Assembly (NCBI RefSeq): GCF_016097555.1
Contig: NC_054712.1
Coordinates: 45,508,308 to 45,572,307, forward strand
From: Gigantopelta aegis
Taxonomy: Eukaryota > Mollusca > Gastropoda > Neomphalida > Peltospiridae
DNA length: 64,000 nucleotides
Reading direction: 5' to 3'
Part shown: positions 13,901-23,289 of the stretch, piece by piece
Layout of the letters: each line of letters starts with the position of its first letter
How positions within the stretch are numbered: position 1 is the stretch's first letter
The notes under the pieces: model-generated
What the model was told of the DNA's origin: nothing
What the model saw: only the letters and a program-made list of their open reading frames with translations
Databases searched by the model: none
Program-made: the position numbers and the translations under genes

Positions 13901-14205
13901 TTAGTAATTTTGACATATAGTCTTAGAGGAAACCCACTATATTTGTCCATTAGTAGCAAGGGATATTTTATATGCACCATCCTACAGACAGGATAGCACA
14001 TACCATGGCCTATGATATACGAGTCGTAGTGCACTGGCTGGGAAGAGAAATAGCCCAATCAAAGTGAAATAAAGTTAAATTTATTTCAGTCCCCGCTATT
14101 TGATAATCTATGAACTAAACAAACTTGTACATACCTCAGCGTGGCGCTAAAACAACACAGGACCACAGCTATCAGACAAAAACATCTCACTGTTGTGCAC
14201 TGCAT
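3288..14205 (-). CDS. secreted PAN/Apple domain plus C-type lectin protein (four exons)
   Basis: Four exons with consensus splice sites and matching phases (2, 1, 1) give 244 residues. Residues 1-21 or so are a hydrophobic signal peptide. Residues 25-109 form a PAN/Apple-like module with the [16 protein letters not shown] core. Residues 112-243 form a C-type lectin fold: YIGL in place of WIGL at 177-180, EPN at 206-208, WND at 226-228, C216/C231 and a closing YICE. EPN with WND is the calcium site of mannose-type lectins, so calcium-dependent sugar binding is likely. PAN-CTLD combinations are common in molluscan secreted proteins; roles in immunity or mucus are inferred. Introns are full of repeats and intron 1 exceeds 5 kb. 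No ortholog name can be given. Confidence 0.87.
3524..3763 (-). repeat. tRNA-headed SINE
   Basis: Antisense copy: tail gtttgttttgtttaacgac at the left, core with the ggatcttttatatgcccc region, tRNA-like head with ccactgggctac-type end at the right. It lies just outside the acceptor of lectin exon 4. Confidence 0.85.
4033..4180. repeat. 24-bp minisatellite, about six units
   Basis: Units of the form accgccagtcagtgtttgct plus four or so t, with point changes and one 23-bp unit. A related single unit occurs again near 4496 inside the plus-strand complement of intron 3. Both lie in or next to lectin introns. Confidence 0.85.
4559..4744 (-). CDS. lectin gene exon 3: N-terminal half of the C-type lectin domain
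   Basis: Acceptor tttacag, donor acag|gtaatg, phase 1 at both ends. It starts YCPVVDGYV and includes CFKAS and the helix with the [10 protein letters not shown] pattern that opens C-type lectin folds. Confidence 0.87.
4852..5206 (+). repeat. full-length tRNA-headed SINE (head type A)
   Basis: Head cctcggtggcgtcgtggtta with internal promoter boxes (ggttcggatcc), core gcgggtttcctctcc, tail gtcgttaaataaaacattt followed by ttct repeats. About 355 bp, close to full length. Confidence 0.9.
5263..5379. repeat. CT microsatellite with CTCG interruptions
   Basis: Long (CT)n tract with (CTCG) units and two gattctctct interruptions at its left end. Confidence 0.97.
5622..6717 (+). mobile_element. degraded Tc1/mariner transposase, interrupted by a MITE
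   Basis: The left piece starts [19 protein letters not shown] and continues into [16 protein letters not shown], a paired-like helix-turn-helix. The right piece, from about 6202, gives [23 protein letters not shown] and [17 protein letters not shown], ending NNNGGHTHY-stop. About 130 codons in the middle are missing and the second catalytic Asp (usual QDNARAH) is changed to QEKREGSH, so it is dead. The gap is occupied by the 451-bp MITE at 5746. Confidence 0.88.
5746..6196 (+). mobile_element. MITE family M1, copy 1 (non-autonomous DNA element)
   Basis: Ends ggtgtatactaccaaatcaa and, inverted, ggtagtactaaaccaaataa form imperfect terminal repeats. Three more copies exist at 20597, 32714 and 48448. 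It carries an ORF beginning [15 protein letters not shown] that recurs in copy 3 but resembles no known family. Inserted in the Tc1 relic; the flanks share tctca, with three extra bases on the left. Confidence 0.85.
6926..7041. repeat. TA-rich stretch plus CT microsatellite
   Basis: Alternating TA and TG steps run directly into a (CT)n tract of about 75 bp. Confidence 0.95.
7119..7340 (+). repeat. 5'-truncated SINE with type ii tail
   Basis: Starts inside the core (ccagtgcaccacgactggta) and ends with the tail that includes gacatccaatagccgatgat and gtcgttaaacaaaacaaac. Confidence 0.85.
7341..7821. other. gene-free stretch in lectin intron 2
   Basis: AT-rich sequence in the intron between lectin exons 2 and 3. 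I see nothing coding or repeated in it. Confidence 0.4.
7822..8092. repeat. compound CA/GA microsatellite with 34-bp higher repeats
   Basis: (CA)n, then (GA)n, then CA blocks with interspersed aggcac and cagcctcac motifs that repeat as longer units near 7990-8060. Confidence 0.95.
8325..8412 (+). repeat. SINE tail remnant
   Basis: Diverged tail: taaccatatgtccgacgc followed by gtccttaaataaagcatt. Next to a poly-CCCCAC stretch. Confidence 0.6.
8506..8762 (-). CDS. lectin gene exon 2: PAN/Apple-like domain
   Basis: Acceptor cttgcag and donor ccag|gtgacc. It encodes 85 whole codons with six or so cysteines, including [11 protein letters not shown] and DRTCRLL, the usual PAN pattern. Phase 2 at entry and phase 1 at exit match the neighbouring exons. 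Confidence 0.85.
8780..9381. other. gene-free stretch in lectin intron 1
   Basis: AT-rich intronic sequence; no exon, ORF or family member recognised. Confidence 0.4.
9382..9638. repeat. 48-bp minisatellite, five units
   Basis: Units start at 9382, 9430, 9478, 9526 and 9585, with a partial sixth. Unit 4 has an 11-bp insertion. Since 48 is a multiple of 3, open frames run through on both strands, but they are a by-product of the repeat. Confidence 0.95.
9668..10366. repeat. 40-bp minisatellite, left block
   Basis: About seventeen diverged units of the form acttagtttcttacaagatt followed by gtgtagtatttatgtttaa. Units at 10050-10220 are the most alike. The array continues at 12443, on the far side of an inserted LINE. 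Confidence 0.93.
10367..12442 (+). mobile_element. 5'-truncated LINE (L1/Tx1-like ORF2 C-terminus) with an internal tandem array
   Basis: The sense strand encodes a LINE C-terminal region: [19 protein letters not shown] and [18 protein letters not shown], then [18 protein letters not shown] (a zinc knuckle), then a distal part with [10 protein letters not shown] and [10 protein letters not shown] ending KMSVC-stop. Frame changes separate these pieces. A 10-bp direct repeat tataaaactt flanks it (10357-10366 and 12443-12452), a target-site duplication within the 40-bp minisatellite. About 300 bp of 3' UTR follow the last stop. L1/Tx1 membership is inferred from the motif order. Confidence 0.82.
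11101..11820. repeat. 103-bp array inside the LINE, seven units
   Basis: Units start at 11101, 11204, 11307, 11410, 11513, 11616 and 11719, derived from the LINE zinc-knuckle region. Two unit types alternate as A-B-B-A-B-B-A (gacagc with ggaatat versus gatagc with gggatat), a higher-order period of 309 bp. The unit is not a multiple of three, so it destroys the LINE frame. Confidence 0.95.
12443..13190. repeat. 40-bp minisatellite, right block
   Basis: Continuation of the 9668 array with more diverged unit lengths (24-41 bp), interrupted between the two blocks by the LINE. Confidence 0.9.
13289..13556 (-). repeat. tRNA-headed SINE
   Basis: Antisense, type ii tail at left (gtttgttttgtttaacgaca), core, and head remnant with gatcgatcct at right. 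Confidence 0.88.
13829..14062 (-). repeat. SINE, head partly lost
   Basis: Antisense copy with tail, core and the ctggctgggaagagaaatag part, ending shortly before lectin exon 1. Confidence 0.85.
14135..14205 (-). CDS. lectin gene exon 1: signal peptide
   Basis: Starts at ATG and reads [20 protein letters not shown] and then ATL before a GTATGT donor in phase 2. A basic residue followed by a hydrophobic core is typical of a secretion signal. The split codon joins exon 2 to give Ser-Cys. Confidence 0.8.
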
Positions 14206-14292
14206 CTCTCAATAAGAAACGTGTTCTCAAACCAACCACTGTCAACGCAGTGAAACTGGTAAGTTCAGAATCTAAACGCGACTATACCTACG

Positions 14293-14302
14293 TATATATA
14301 TA
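14293..14302 (-). promoter_or_regulatory. possible TATA box of the lectin gene
   Basis: A run of TATATATATA lies 88-97 bp upstream of the lectin ATG on the minus strand. Position fits a core promoter with a short 5' UTR, but alternating TA is common here. Confidence 0.3.
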
Positions 14303-14634
14303 TCAGTTATTCTAAAATATAGATGCTAAACATCAAGTATATTAGTCATTATGGGTACGGAAACCAACGAGATAAAAGTCTGGAGATTTTATTAGTTTCA
14401 TTACAGTCAACACCGTCTCGACACAATACAAAAAAAATGTTTGAAATATTTAGCTGTGTAAGATCATTAACCTTTTATAAAATGTACTGGCCATACAAAC
14501 ATGAAAAACATTCGAAAAATATAATTATGTGAGTGGATAACATTTTTATTATAGACTACGTATAATGTAAGACTGGGGGAAGTTCATATTATTCAGAGGG
14601 AGTGAATATTATACATATAATATAGACTGGAAAA

Positions 14635-15020
14635 AAAAAAAAAAAAATGTTTTATTTAACGACGCACTCAACACATTTTATTTTTACGGTTATATGGCGT
14701 CAGACATATGGTTAAGGACCACACAGATTTTGAGAGGAAACCCGCTGTCGCCACTACATGGGCTACTCTTCCGATTAGCAGCAAGGCATCTTTTATTTGC
14801 GCTTCCCACAGGCAGGATAGCACAAACCATGGCCTTTGTTGAACCAGTTATGGATCACTGGTCGGCGCAAGTGCTTTACACCTACCCATTGAGCCTTGCG
14901 GAGCACTCACCCAGGGTTTGGAGTCGGTATCTGGATTAAAAATCCCATGCCTCGACTGGGATCCGAACCCAGTACCTACCAGCCTGTAGACCGATGGCCT
15001 ACCACGACGCCACCGAGGCG
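14635..15020 (-). repeat. full-length SINE (head type A) with A-rich end
   Basis: Starts at a 16-bp A run, tail tttatttaacgacgcactca, core, and the complete head ending ccacgacgccaccgaggc. Confidence 0.92.
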
Positions 15021-15103
15021 TATAATATGTAAAGTGGAGTGCTTATTCTATGTAAAATGTTGACTGGGGAGTGCAAATCCAGGGGAATGCAAATTATATG
15101 TGA

Positions 15104-15295
15104 CACCGGTTCCCACCCAAAGTGAGTTTTAACGACTCAGTGTGTAGGTGTAAGGCCACTACATCGACTTCTCCCTCACTAACCACTAACCCACTGTCCT
15201 AGACAGACAACCCAGATAGTCCAGGACATCATGCTTGAACCTTAAATGGATATAATCATGAAAATAAGATTAAATGAATGAATAAGATCATTAAA
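15104..15295. repeat. probable dispersed repeat with AATG end
   Basis: The block starting caccggttcccacccaaagt and ending in attaaatgaatgaat resembles, from memory, a frequent short repeat of gastropod genomes. Only one copy is present here, so this is tentative. Confidence 0.4.
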
Positions 15296-15402
15296 TCACG
15301 TGTTACGGCGTGGAAATATTTCTTCAACTTATAAAAGCATTAATTACAATATGAGTTGCACTTGCAATGTGGTCACTAGGCGCGAGTTTAGCAAGACTCG
15401 AG

Positions 15403-15602
15403 TCCTGTGTGCAAGGAAGAGCGCTCTAATTTAATTACATTTTTGCGTCACTTTGCCATATGCTTGTCGTCGGTTACATTATAAAATACAAACATTCCTT
15501 ACTATCACACATACTCAAATCCGTTCACAGGACTTGAGTACCCGTGCAAGGAAGAGCACTTTCATTTAATTACATTTTTGCGTCACTTTGCCATATGCTA
15601 TG
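15403..15602. repeat. direct duplication of about 57 bp
   Basis: The segment gtgcaaggaagagc followed by taatttaattacatttttgc and gtcactttgccatatgc occurs at about 15407-15465 and again at 15543-15601 with few differences. Confidence 0.85.
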
Positions 15603-16137
15603 AGACATGGAGGGAAGACAAAAGTTGAACGTGTGGAATGCAATACAATGGCATGATTTGGCATCCATATTCAGTGCTAGAATTAAGATGCATAATGCTA
15701 TTTTACTTTATTCCTTAGTCTCATTATCATCTTTATTGGGTACGGGTCGAGTTTGACCCTCGAGTACCCCAATATTTTGGACTCGTGGATTCCCTAGTGG
15801 TCACAACCCCTGCTTTAATCCACCTTCACTAAATCAGCACACCCAACATTCAAATACTGGTGAAAAATAAATTTTAATTAAGCTTCCAACAATGCTATTA
15901 TTATATTAAAGCCAATTATTTCAGGGAAAACATGCCGGAGTTTTGCTTCTCAACGGTTGAAGATACAAACTTATCTACATATGAAATACTGGCACTGTAT
16001 TGATGAAACACAAGATACGTTACAAGCTCCCTTTTCTAAATAATGTAAGGGGCTGCAAATGTTGACACATACATTTACCAGAAGCACTAATTTAGTTAAA
16101 ATAAATGTCTTGTGCAATTAGTCAAATCAATAAAATG
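15603..16137. other. gene-free stretch
   Basis: AT-rich sequence without recognised coding or repeat content. Confidence 0.4.
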
Positions 16138-16398
16138 AAAGAAAAAATGTTTTATTTAAAGACGCACTCAACACATTTTATTTATGGTTATATGGCGTCA
16201 GACATAGTTAAGGACTACACAGATATAGAGAGAGGAAAGCCGCTGTCGCCACTTCATGGGCTACTCTTTTCGATCAGCAGGAAGGAATCTTTTATATGCA
16301 CCATCCTACAGACAGGATAGTACATATCATGACCTTTGTTACACCAGTTGTGGAGCACTGGCTGAAACGAGGAATAGCCCAATGGGTCTAACGACGGA
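16138..16398 (-). repeat. SINE, tail i with head type B remnant
   Basis: Antisense: tail atgttttatttaaagacgca, core ending with gaggaatagcccaatggg. The outer head is lost. Confidence 0.85.
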
Positions 16399-16464
16399 AA
16401 GTCAATAAATGCATACTGACCACTTCCTATTTCTGACATACAGTACCCATATTTTGAAGTCTAT

Positions 16465-16544
16465 CTTAGGGCTACGATATCGTAAAACCTTCGCAGGCTA
16501 TGGCGAGTGTCGTAGTGACCGTTTTACGATATCGTAGCGCTAAG
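16465..16544. repeat. 80-bp foldback (short palindromic element)
   Basis: Arms gctacgatatcgtaaaac and gttttacgatatcgtagc, extended by cttag...ctaag ends, enclose about 30 bp. A minimal MITE-like hairpin. Confidence 0.85.
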
Positions 16545-16902
16545 TTAGCTTCGGTAATCTGTAGTCTGGATGTTAGCAATGATACGAGCAAGTCTTTAAC
16601 TATTTCATAATTTCAAGTGACATGAATTTTAAATATTTCACTACCAGGAGCATCCAGTAATTGACTGTTGCTTAAAATAGGTTGTCGTTACACTATTGTT
16701 TAATATTAGAATATTGTTTGATATTACTTAAATACACATTCCAGCCTGCATGTGCTGGATTATTTAATCAGGCGCGCATTCAGGAGGCGCCCAAGCACCA
16801 CCACCACCACCCCACACACACATATATTTGGTCAAACAATATATATTTCAGAATATACAAAAAAATGCAAACTTATCCCGTTCACTTGTCAAGGACCTTT
16901 AA

Positions 16903-17268
16903 AGGGACATACCCTAGTTTTTAAACACTAAGGCATATTTTTTACTATTAGAGACGTTTTTGATAACTGAAATCATACTTTACTTAGATTTTATGGTTTA
17001 TATGATCATTTTCCGTACATTCGAAGTGTTTTTGGTCATCCTGGTGCTTTTAATATCACAAAATGCATTTCTCATATTTTTAAAAACGCACGTGCGTCTG
17101 AGAAGTAACAGTTACGGAGTTTTAGTCGAGTTTTAGAGGGTAATTCATCATTTCAAAGTCATTGTCTCATGTTTCACTCAACTGTAACTTTATCCAAGTG
17201 TGTTACAGGTTTGTAGATTAACTAAAATTCGCGTTAATTTTCAAGGGTTGAAACTAGGGTATGTCCCT
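16903..17268. mobile_element. MITE with TTAA target duplication
   Basis: Terminal inverted repeats agggacataccctagttt and aaactagggtatgtccct, flanked on both sides by TTAA. The size (366 bp) and lack of ORF mark a non-autonomous element. TTAA duplication with AGG/CCT ends fits the Kolobok or piggyBac-type groups; this assignment is inference. Confidence 0.85.
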
Positions 17269-17447
17269 TTAAATTATAGAACGGATTTTGGACCCTGGCT
17301 TTGAAAGTAAATATAAAGTAACGTATCTGATCATCAGCCCCTATCCCAGTCCTCTAGAATCACTTTCAGAATCCTACAAACACACCATCTATTGTTGCAG
17401 TAGGCAGCCACAAACTACAGGAATGAGACTCACACTCCACTCACTCC

Positions 17448-17455
17448 TCTCACTC

Positions 17456-17539
<84 letters not shown>

Positions 17540-17572
17540 ACTCTCACTCTCACTCTCTCTCACTCTCTCTCA
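17448..17572. repeat. CT microsatellite
   Basis: (CT)n of more than 70 bp with CACT-bearing borders. Confidence 0.97.
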
Positions 17573-17740
17573 GTTTTCGCAATAACAGAAGTATCACAAA
17601 TTGTGATTTTTTCCCCATTGTCACCTGAACAAGGTTAATTGTACAAGCAAGTGTTCCCAGAAACACCGTGTCTACATCGTAGTCATCTTAGATGAAGGAG
17701 ACATGCTATTTGATTAATCTCCCATTCTCAATCACTCACT

Positions 17741-18034
17741 TGGGGCGGGACGTAGTCCAGTGGTAAAGCGCACGCCTGATCCAGCGCGCCAGGTCTAGGA
17801 TCGATCCCCATCGGTGGGCCCATTGGGCTATTTCTCGTTCCAGACAGTGCACCATGACTGGTATATCAAAGGCCGTGATATGTGCTATCCTGTCTGTGGG
17901 ATGGTGCATATAAAAGATCCCTTGCTACTAATGGGAAAATGCAACGGGTTTCCTCTCTATGATAATGTCAAAATGACCATAAATTTGACATGCAATAGCC
18001 GATAATGGTGGTGTCGTTAAACAACACAAACTAT
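17741..18034 (+). repeat. tRNA-headed SINE (head type B, tail ii)
   Basis: Head gggcgggacgtagtccagtg with gatcgatcccc as B box, full core, tail with gtcgttaaacaacacaaac. Confidence 0.93.
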
Positions 18035-18102
18035 TTTAACAATCACCCACTTGAACAGAAGGCGGTCATCTTAGGTAGTTGCCTTTCTTTTGTTAATGTT
18101 CT

Positions 18103-18211
18103 GAGCTCGGTAACACGAAGCACTCGTAACACTTACGTTAGACGTACGCCACACATTATGTATGGTGTACGTCTGACGTAAGTGTTAAGAGTGTTTTATG
18201 TCACCGGGCTC
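18103..18211. repeat. 109-bp foldback with about 50-bp arms
   Basis: The best-paired stretch is aacacttacgttagacgtac against gtacgtctgacgtaagtgtt; pairing extends outwards to gagctcggt and accgggctc. No ORF. Confidence 0.87.
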
Positions 18212-18785
18212 TGGACTGCAATTCGTGAGTATGCCCTCATCTCTCCGTTATTTCACACTGCCACTGTCTACGTCCCGTCTCAAAATAGTTCCACTTTGCA
18301 TGGATACTGGAGAGAACGTGGTGGCTTTATAACAGAATGACTATACAAATAATATGTAGTTTTAATAGAAATATTACGTTTGAAGTTGAATAACTAATAC
18401 TGCTGAAACGGATACGTCGGCACAATGGAACATATACGCTATTACCAGTGTGGAGTTACTATTAAGCGACACATTTATAACGGCAAGACAAAGCCATTAA
18501 ATCTAAACAGCAATTGAATAAACAATAACAAACCATGAGATATGAACATATAAATTCCATTTGAAACTATGATTATATTGTTATTATTTCTATTAATTTT
18601 GATACTCACTCATCGATAGTAACGTTATATAAACCTTTATAGTAACGTACCTGGCTGTAACGTGTTCAGTGACCATAAGGTTATTTGTATTGCACAACTC
18701 GAACTATAATTCTAGAGATACATCGTTTTATTGCACTGCATAGCTCGTAACAGTACATCTATTTATTTAAGGTCCGTATATTGTG
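18212..18785. other. gene-free stretch downstream of the channel gene
   Basis: AT-rich; it should hold the channel 3' UTR, but no polyadenylation signal stands out. Confidence 0.4.
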
Positions 18786-19991
18786 TTATATCAAAAACAC
18801 AGAAGGTGCCAACAGTGAAGAGAGGATAAAAACGACAAGAGCGACATAATTCCAACATCTCGCTGATCTCTTCAGTCTGAAATACAATTCTGAAAGAGTC
18901 CTGAAGGCGAACTTGTCGCAGGAGTCTTCCTCCTTACGCATTGTGACGGTATGGACGCTCGTCAGAGTCCTCTCCGTGTGATGCGTGACGCGGTGGTTCA
19001 CCAGAAACACGAGCGTCACTATGGCGAAGACACAGTGGCACAGCGTCAGACTGAGGTACAGCTCGAGGTTGGAGACGGACGACGACGTCCTCGGCATCGA
19101 CTTGGTGATGAACTCGAGAAACACCGCGTACGACACCATGATGCAGATCACGTAGCCGAACTTCGCGTCCGAGTTTTGGGGGATGATGAACGCGAGCGGG
19201 GTCAGCAAAGACAGGAGGAACATGGGAAAGATGGTTGTCACAATGTAGAAGCAACCCTTCCGTCTCAACACGAACACGTACTCAGCCACGTTGTGGTAGT
19301 AGCCTGTGGACGTGCTGCTGCTGTCGTTACTGTTATTGTTGTTGTTGTTAAGAGGAACGTTGGTGACGTAACGCTCCACTTGTTCCAGAGACCACTCGCT
19401 TCTGATCTTGAAGTAGTTGCCCAGAGTGAACTCGGTGGAGGTCATGTGGTACTTGTAGTCGGAGCCGAGCGTGCCCGAGATGGACATCTTACACCTCTGG
19501 GTGTCGAACGGGTATCTGGACATCTGCAGCGAGCACGTGGTGCTGGACACGCCGTACACACCTCGCGAAACGAACCCCGAGGACAAGATGTGAACAGGAA
19601 TGGACGTGTCCATGGTCGTGTCGCCAGCAGAGTTCGTGATCAAAATCTTCGGTAGCCATACCCGATCGACCGGAAGCTGGATGTCGGCGATTCCTCCAAA
19701 TTCGTCGGGGTCCCATGAGAGGCGGGAGTCGATCCAAGTTTCTTGGAAAAACAGCTGGACGGACAGGATCTGTTTGACGTCGTCGATGCCCAGAACGGCG
19801 ACGGGAAAACATTTGATGAAGATCTTGTTGTCGCCGTAAGAAGAGGTGAAGGCTGGGGTAATCACGGAATAGTTTGATAGAATGGACGAAAGGAGGCGTT
19901 CGTAATCGTCTTGGACCGGGAACGTAGAGACAGAGGTCATTGCACACAACAACCACGCCAGACACCACAATGCAGATTTTTCTAGCTGCAT
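18786..19991 (-). CDS. Cys-loop ligand-gated ion channel subunit (nAChR-like), intronless
   Basis: A single uninterrupted frame gives 401 residues from the chosen start. That Met opens a clear signal peptide (KSALWCLAWLLCAMTSVS); an upstream in-frame Met at 20108 would add 39 residues with no signal features. The ligand-binding region holds LSWDPDEFGGI and the 13-residue Cys-loop C153-C167 (CSLQMSRYPFDTQRC). Four membrane helices lie at about 247-270, 277-298, 308-333 and 379-400, with a short M3-M4 loop. Loop C has no vicinal Cys pair and is replaced by an Asn/Ser-rich stretch (215-228), so it is not a classic alpha subunit. The pore entrance reads SDAKFGY instead of GEKV, so ion choice is uncertain. 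Its GC-rich coding contrasts with its AT-rich setting. Ligand unknown. Confidence 0.93.
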   Translation of the reverse strand: MQLEKSALWCLAWLLCAMTSVSTFPVQDDYERLLSSILSNYSVITPAFTSSYGDNKIFIKCFPVAVLGIDDVKQILSVQLFFQETWIDSRLSWDPDEFGGIADIQLPVDRVWLPKILITNSAGDTTMDTSIPVHILSSGFVSRGVYGVSSTTCSLQMSRYPFDTQRCKMSISGTLGSDYKYHMTSTEFTLGNYFKIRSEWSLEQVERYVTNVPLNNNNNNSNDSSSTSTGYYHNVAEYVFVLRRKGCFYIVTTIFPMFLLSLLTPLAFIIPQNSDAKFGYVICIMVSYAVFLEFITKSMPRTSSSVSNLELYLSLTLCHCVFAIVTLVFLVNHRVTHHTERTLTSVHTVTMRKEEDSCDKFAFRTLSELYFRLKRSARCWNYVALVVFILSSLLAPSVFLI

Positions 19992-20108
19992 TACTAGCTT
20001 GAGCTGAAAAAAGTCACGATTCCTGTGAGAGTAACTGGATATCAGAGCACTAGACGAAGTGTCACGTTTAGGTGCAGATCTAAGGAAGGGTCGCATCACC
20101 TTCTCCAA

Positions 20109-20591
20109 AACTTCAAATTTGATGGAAATGTCTGTTTTAGCTTATAAATGAAATATAATATATGGTCGAGAAACAGAGCCGTGACATAGTGCTTATTAAC
20201 TACCCTGGAATACTGTACGTGCACTTTTCTAGTGTTGCACCTTCTCCCTGGAAAAATCGTGCAAAATATTCCCCTACATTCGATATTTTTACTTCAGTTA
20301 CACCTGCTTCCTCTCGGCATAAATGCTTACAATATATCTGCATCGCTATTTAACTGTTTTACCAGCCACAGTAAGCCGACTGAAAGTGACTGCTGTATAT
20401 TCTTTTATTGCAATCAAACAAAGAACCTAAAGCAGTTGATTAATTTGCTTGAAACAGCTGCTGTTTATTCGTTTCTGCTGTAATAGTATTTGCAGTCAGT
20501 CCTATCTATAAAAGATTTATACATGTTGTCAAACGTGTCAACATAATCAGACTCCAAATCCAATGCATGATCAACAAAGCTATAAAACATT
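20109..20591. other. upstream region of the channel gene
   Basis: AT-rich non-coding sequence. The 117 bp between the two possible start codons and this region would hold the promoter and 5' UTR; no distinct box is seen. Confidence 0.35.
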
Positions 20592-20596
20592 TACAG

Positions 20597-20975
20597 GGTG
20601 TGTACTACCAAATCAAATCCCATAGACGACAATAGTAACATATGTGGCTAAAACTCCTACTTGCAGCGTAACAATTGACATAAACACCACAGATATAAAT
20701 ACTACCACCCCTCACACTTAAAGTGAATCGGGAAAAAAATGTTAGTACTTTTTTTTACAGGTACCCCATAAATGTTTCAAGCACAAGTCTACTTGACACA
20801 GTAGTACTAGATATAAAATTGTATTTTTTTTTTTAACCAGATGAAACTATTATTTTTGACAACCAACACTCACATTTATCACCAATCACAGGACTTGTGG
20901 TGTTCACTTCTCTATCAAAAGTTGGGTGCACTTTGAACTTTGACCCAGCCAGAAGTTATTTGGTTTAGTATTACC
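20597..20975 (+). mobile_element. MITE family M1, copy 2 (internally deleted)
   Basis: Same ends as copy 1, with a perfect 5-bp duplication TACAG on both sides (20592-20596 and 20976-20980). It lacks about 70 internal bases including the ORF start. Confidence 0.88.
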
Positions 20976-20980
20976 TACAG

Positions 20981-23289
20981 GCTGTCCAGCACACCCTTAA
21001 GAAAAAGTAGGACAAAAGTAGGAATGAAAATATAGAAAAGTAGGACTGAAACAGTACATAGCAACATTAAAGCTCATACTGAGGAAACGAATGTGTCAAA
21101 TCGAAAAAGTGGTATTACCGAGAACATCTCACAATGACTTTCAGGGTGTACATTTAATATGTTGAGATTGTCTGGTTTCACAAACTGGGAGATATATACT
21201 TAAAGGCAAAAGTTATTGTGACATGGTTTGTTTGGAGTAATAAATTTGTGAATGGATTAATGGATGTAAACCAGAGAAATTGTGCATGAAACTGCTCAAA
21301 GAAATGCAACCAAGCAGTTCTTGCAGCGATTGCATGTTTTGTGCAAGAAACATGGAATATTCGGGAGATATGCTGTCCAGTGTACACCATAAAAGGCCAG
21401 ACATTCAGTCGCAAATCATTGCCACTGTGTGCAGCCATCAGAAGTCAGAAAAACACCATTAGTGAATTGTTTGATGCAATTTCGTCATGCCATGCCTCAG
21501 TGAAAATTACAGATGGCGAGTCAAAGGGATGCTTGGATCTGGGACCGTGCAGCATGACGTCACACGTCAATTCAACGTCCACTGAAACACCAAAATAGGA
21601 CAAGGAACAAAAAGTAGGAAACAGTAGTAAAAATGGGATCACTGAACAGCCTGCATTTACAGTCAAACCCATCTACAAAATTCTGTCAAAACTGTTCATA
21701 AAAGATTTAGTCTTACCTAGTAAAACTTCACTAAACCTTTTTGAAAGCTCGTAAGAAAATATATAGTGACTTAATTATATAGTAAAGTACACTTACGCCA
21801 GTATTTTTTATTATTCGGTTTACGAACCCGCCGACGTAAATTTTGCTCAAAAAAAAACAAAATTAAAGTTGTATTTTTCACCCTTTTTTTTTCTTCTTTT
21901 TTTGATGCCGACTTCCACAAATAGCTCTAAAAAAAAAGAAGTTACCATTCTAGTCTATTGTGGCGCATTTCGTAAGGTAACAGTGAGAAATAACACTTAT
22001 TTCGTCAATAAATATACCGTTGTAAATACGAATTGTTAATTCGTCTTCGGTCGCTCTCTTTCGTTCCGATTCGCTATTTCACTCAAGATTTCTATGCACC
22101 GCGCAGTTGTGCACAGAGATGCCTTGTCAATCTTATTTTGTTACAAAGAATCCACATCTATCAAAGTAGCCATACTAAAAAAAAAATACCCCTACTGATA
22201 CACCCGAAACAGGTTTGTTTTTTGGGGTTTTTTCCCTTCCTCCTACCTTTGCGAACACAAGTTCTTGTTCATAAACCTAAAAATAAAAAAATAATGGCCG
22301 TATAACAAACATGCTTAGAACGAACTCCTGCATAGAACGAACTGATCATAAAGTCCCATTTCATCTCCCTATACATTAATAACCAACTTATGCAAATGTG
22401 TACAACTTACTGATACAACGAACTAACTATCATGGTCCCTTCCAGTTTGTTATAACAGTACTTTACTCTACAACAGATATATATATTTGCCTGCCAATTT
22501 TTGCAATAAACATACTTAGGTGTATGGGCTCCCAATTCCGTACGGAGGCAAGCTGATTTCTGCACAAATTAAACGAAAATGCCTGAATCTGGATAGCATT
22601 GACAACCTTTATTCATTAGCATTACTAGCAAACAGCTATATGTGGTTGCAAATGAATCACTATGCATTTTTATATAGATTACAATTAATATTGCGAGTGG
22701 AATGATGAAAATACACATTGAAAACATTTCAGGCCAGTTCATTTTGCCCGAATAGTTTTTGCCTATATTCAGAGATTTGCAGGCTCCACCCCTTCGTTTC
22801 ATACGTTTATGACATTACAGACCACAACTATTCTAAAATGATAATTCAAAGAATACATTAAAATATTCTGGCATAATCAAATAAAAAAGATCTTATAAAC
22901 AAAAATCGTAATTAGTGGTGTGTGTCAAATATTTGTTGTAAACTACTGCTGTACAGTTACCATGGTCAAAATAGAAATCTACAAAATACGTTTATCTGTA
23001 AAATGTTTTCTGTCACTAAACTGCACTGAAATCACATCTCTGAGCATCTTTATTTCAAACTTTTCTAGAGAGCATGCCTCCAAAACCCGCTATACATCTT
23101 GCTCACTTCGACAAATTCAAATTGCCTTTTTAAGAATTGTTTTCCCCATTCTTACTTTTTTCAGAACTATGAATGACTATGAAATATATATTTAAGCTGC
23201 TCCCCAAGGTTAATGTTGTTCTGGGATTATTAAAATGTTTTTAAAGTATTACAGCTTTTTAGAATGTCGGAGGAAACAAGATTATGTAC
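20981..23289. other. 2.3-kb gene-free stretch
   Basis: Between 21000 and 21640 there is a denser block bordered by related short motifs (aaaagtaggac, aaaagtaggaa) and by gctgt/acagc, perhaps an old element. A 119-bp open stretch at 21341-21598 has no family likeness. The rest is AT-rich. Confidence 0.35.

Noticed and set aside
18951-19655. 234-codon open frame opposite the channel gene
   Set aside because: Antisense shadow of a GC-rich coding region; low-complexity composition.
21178-21598. Overlapping open frames on both strands as a possible gene
   Set aside because: No domain, no splice-site support and no codon bias; kept only as an unexplained denser block.
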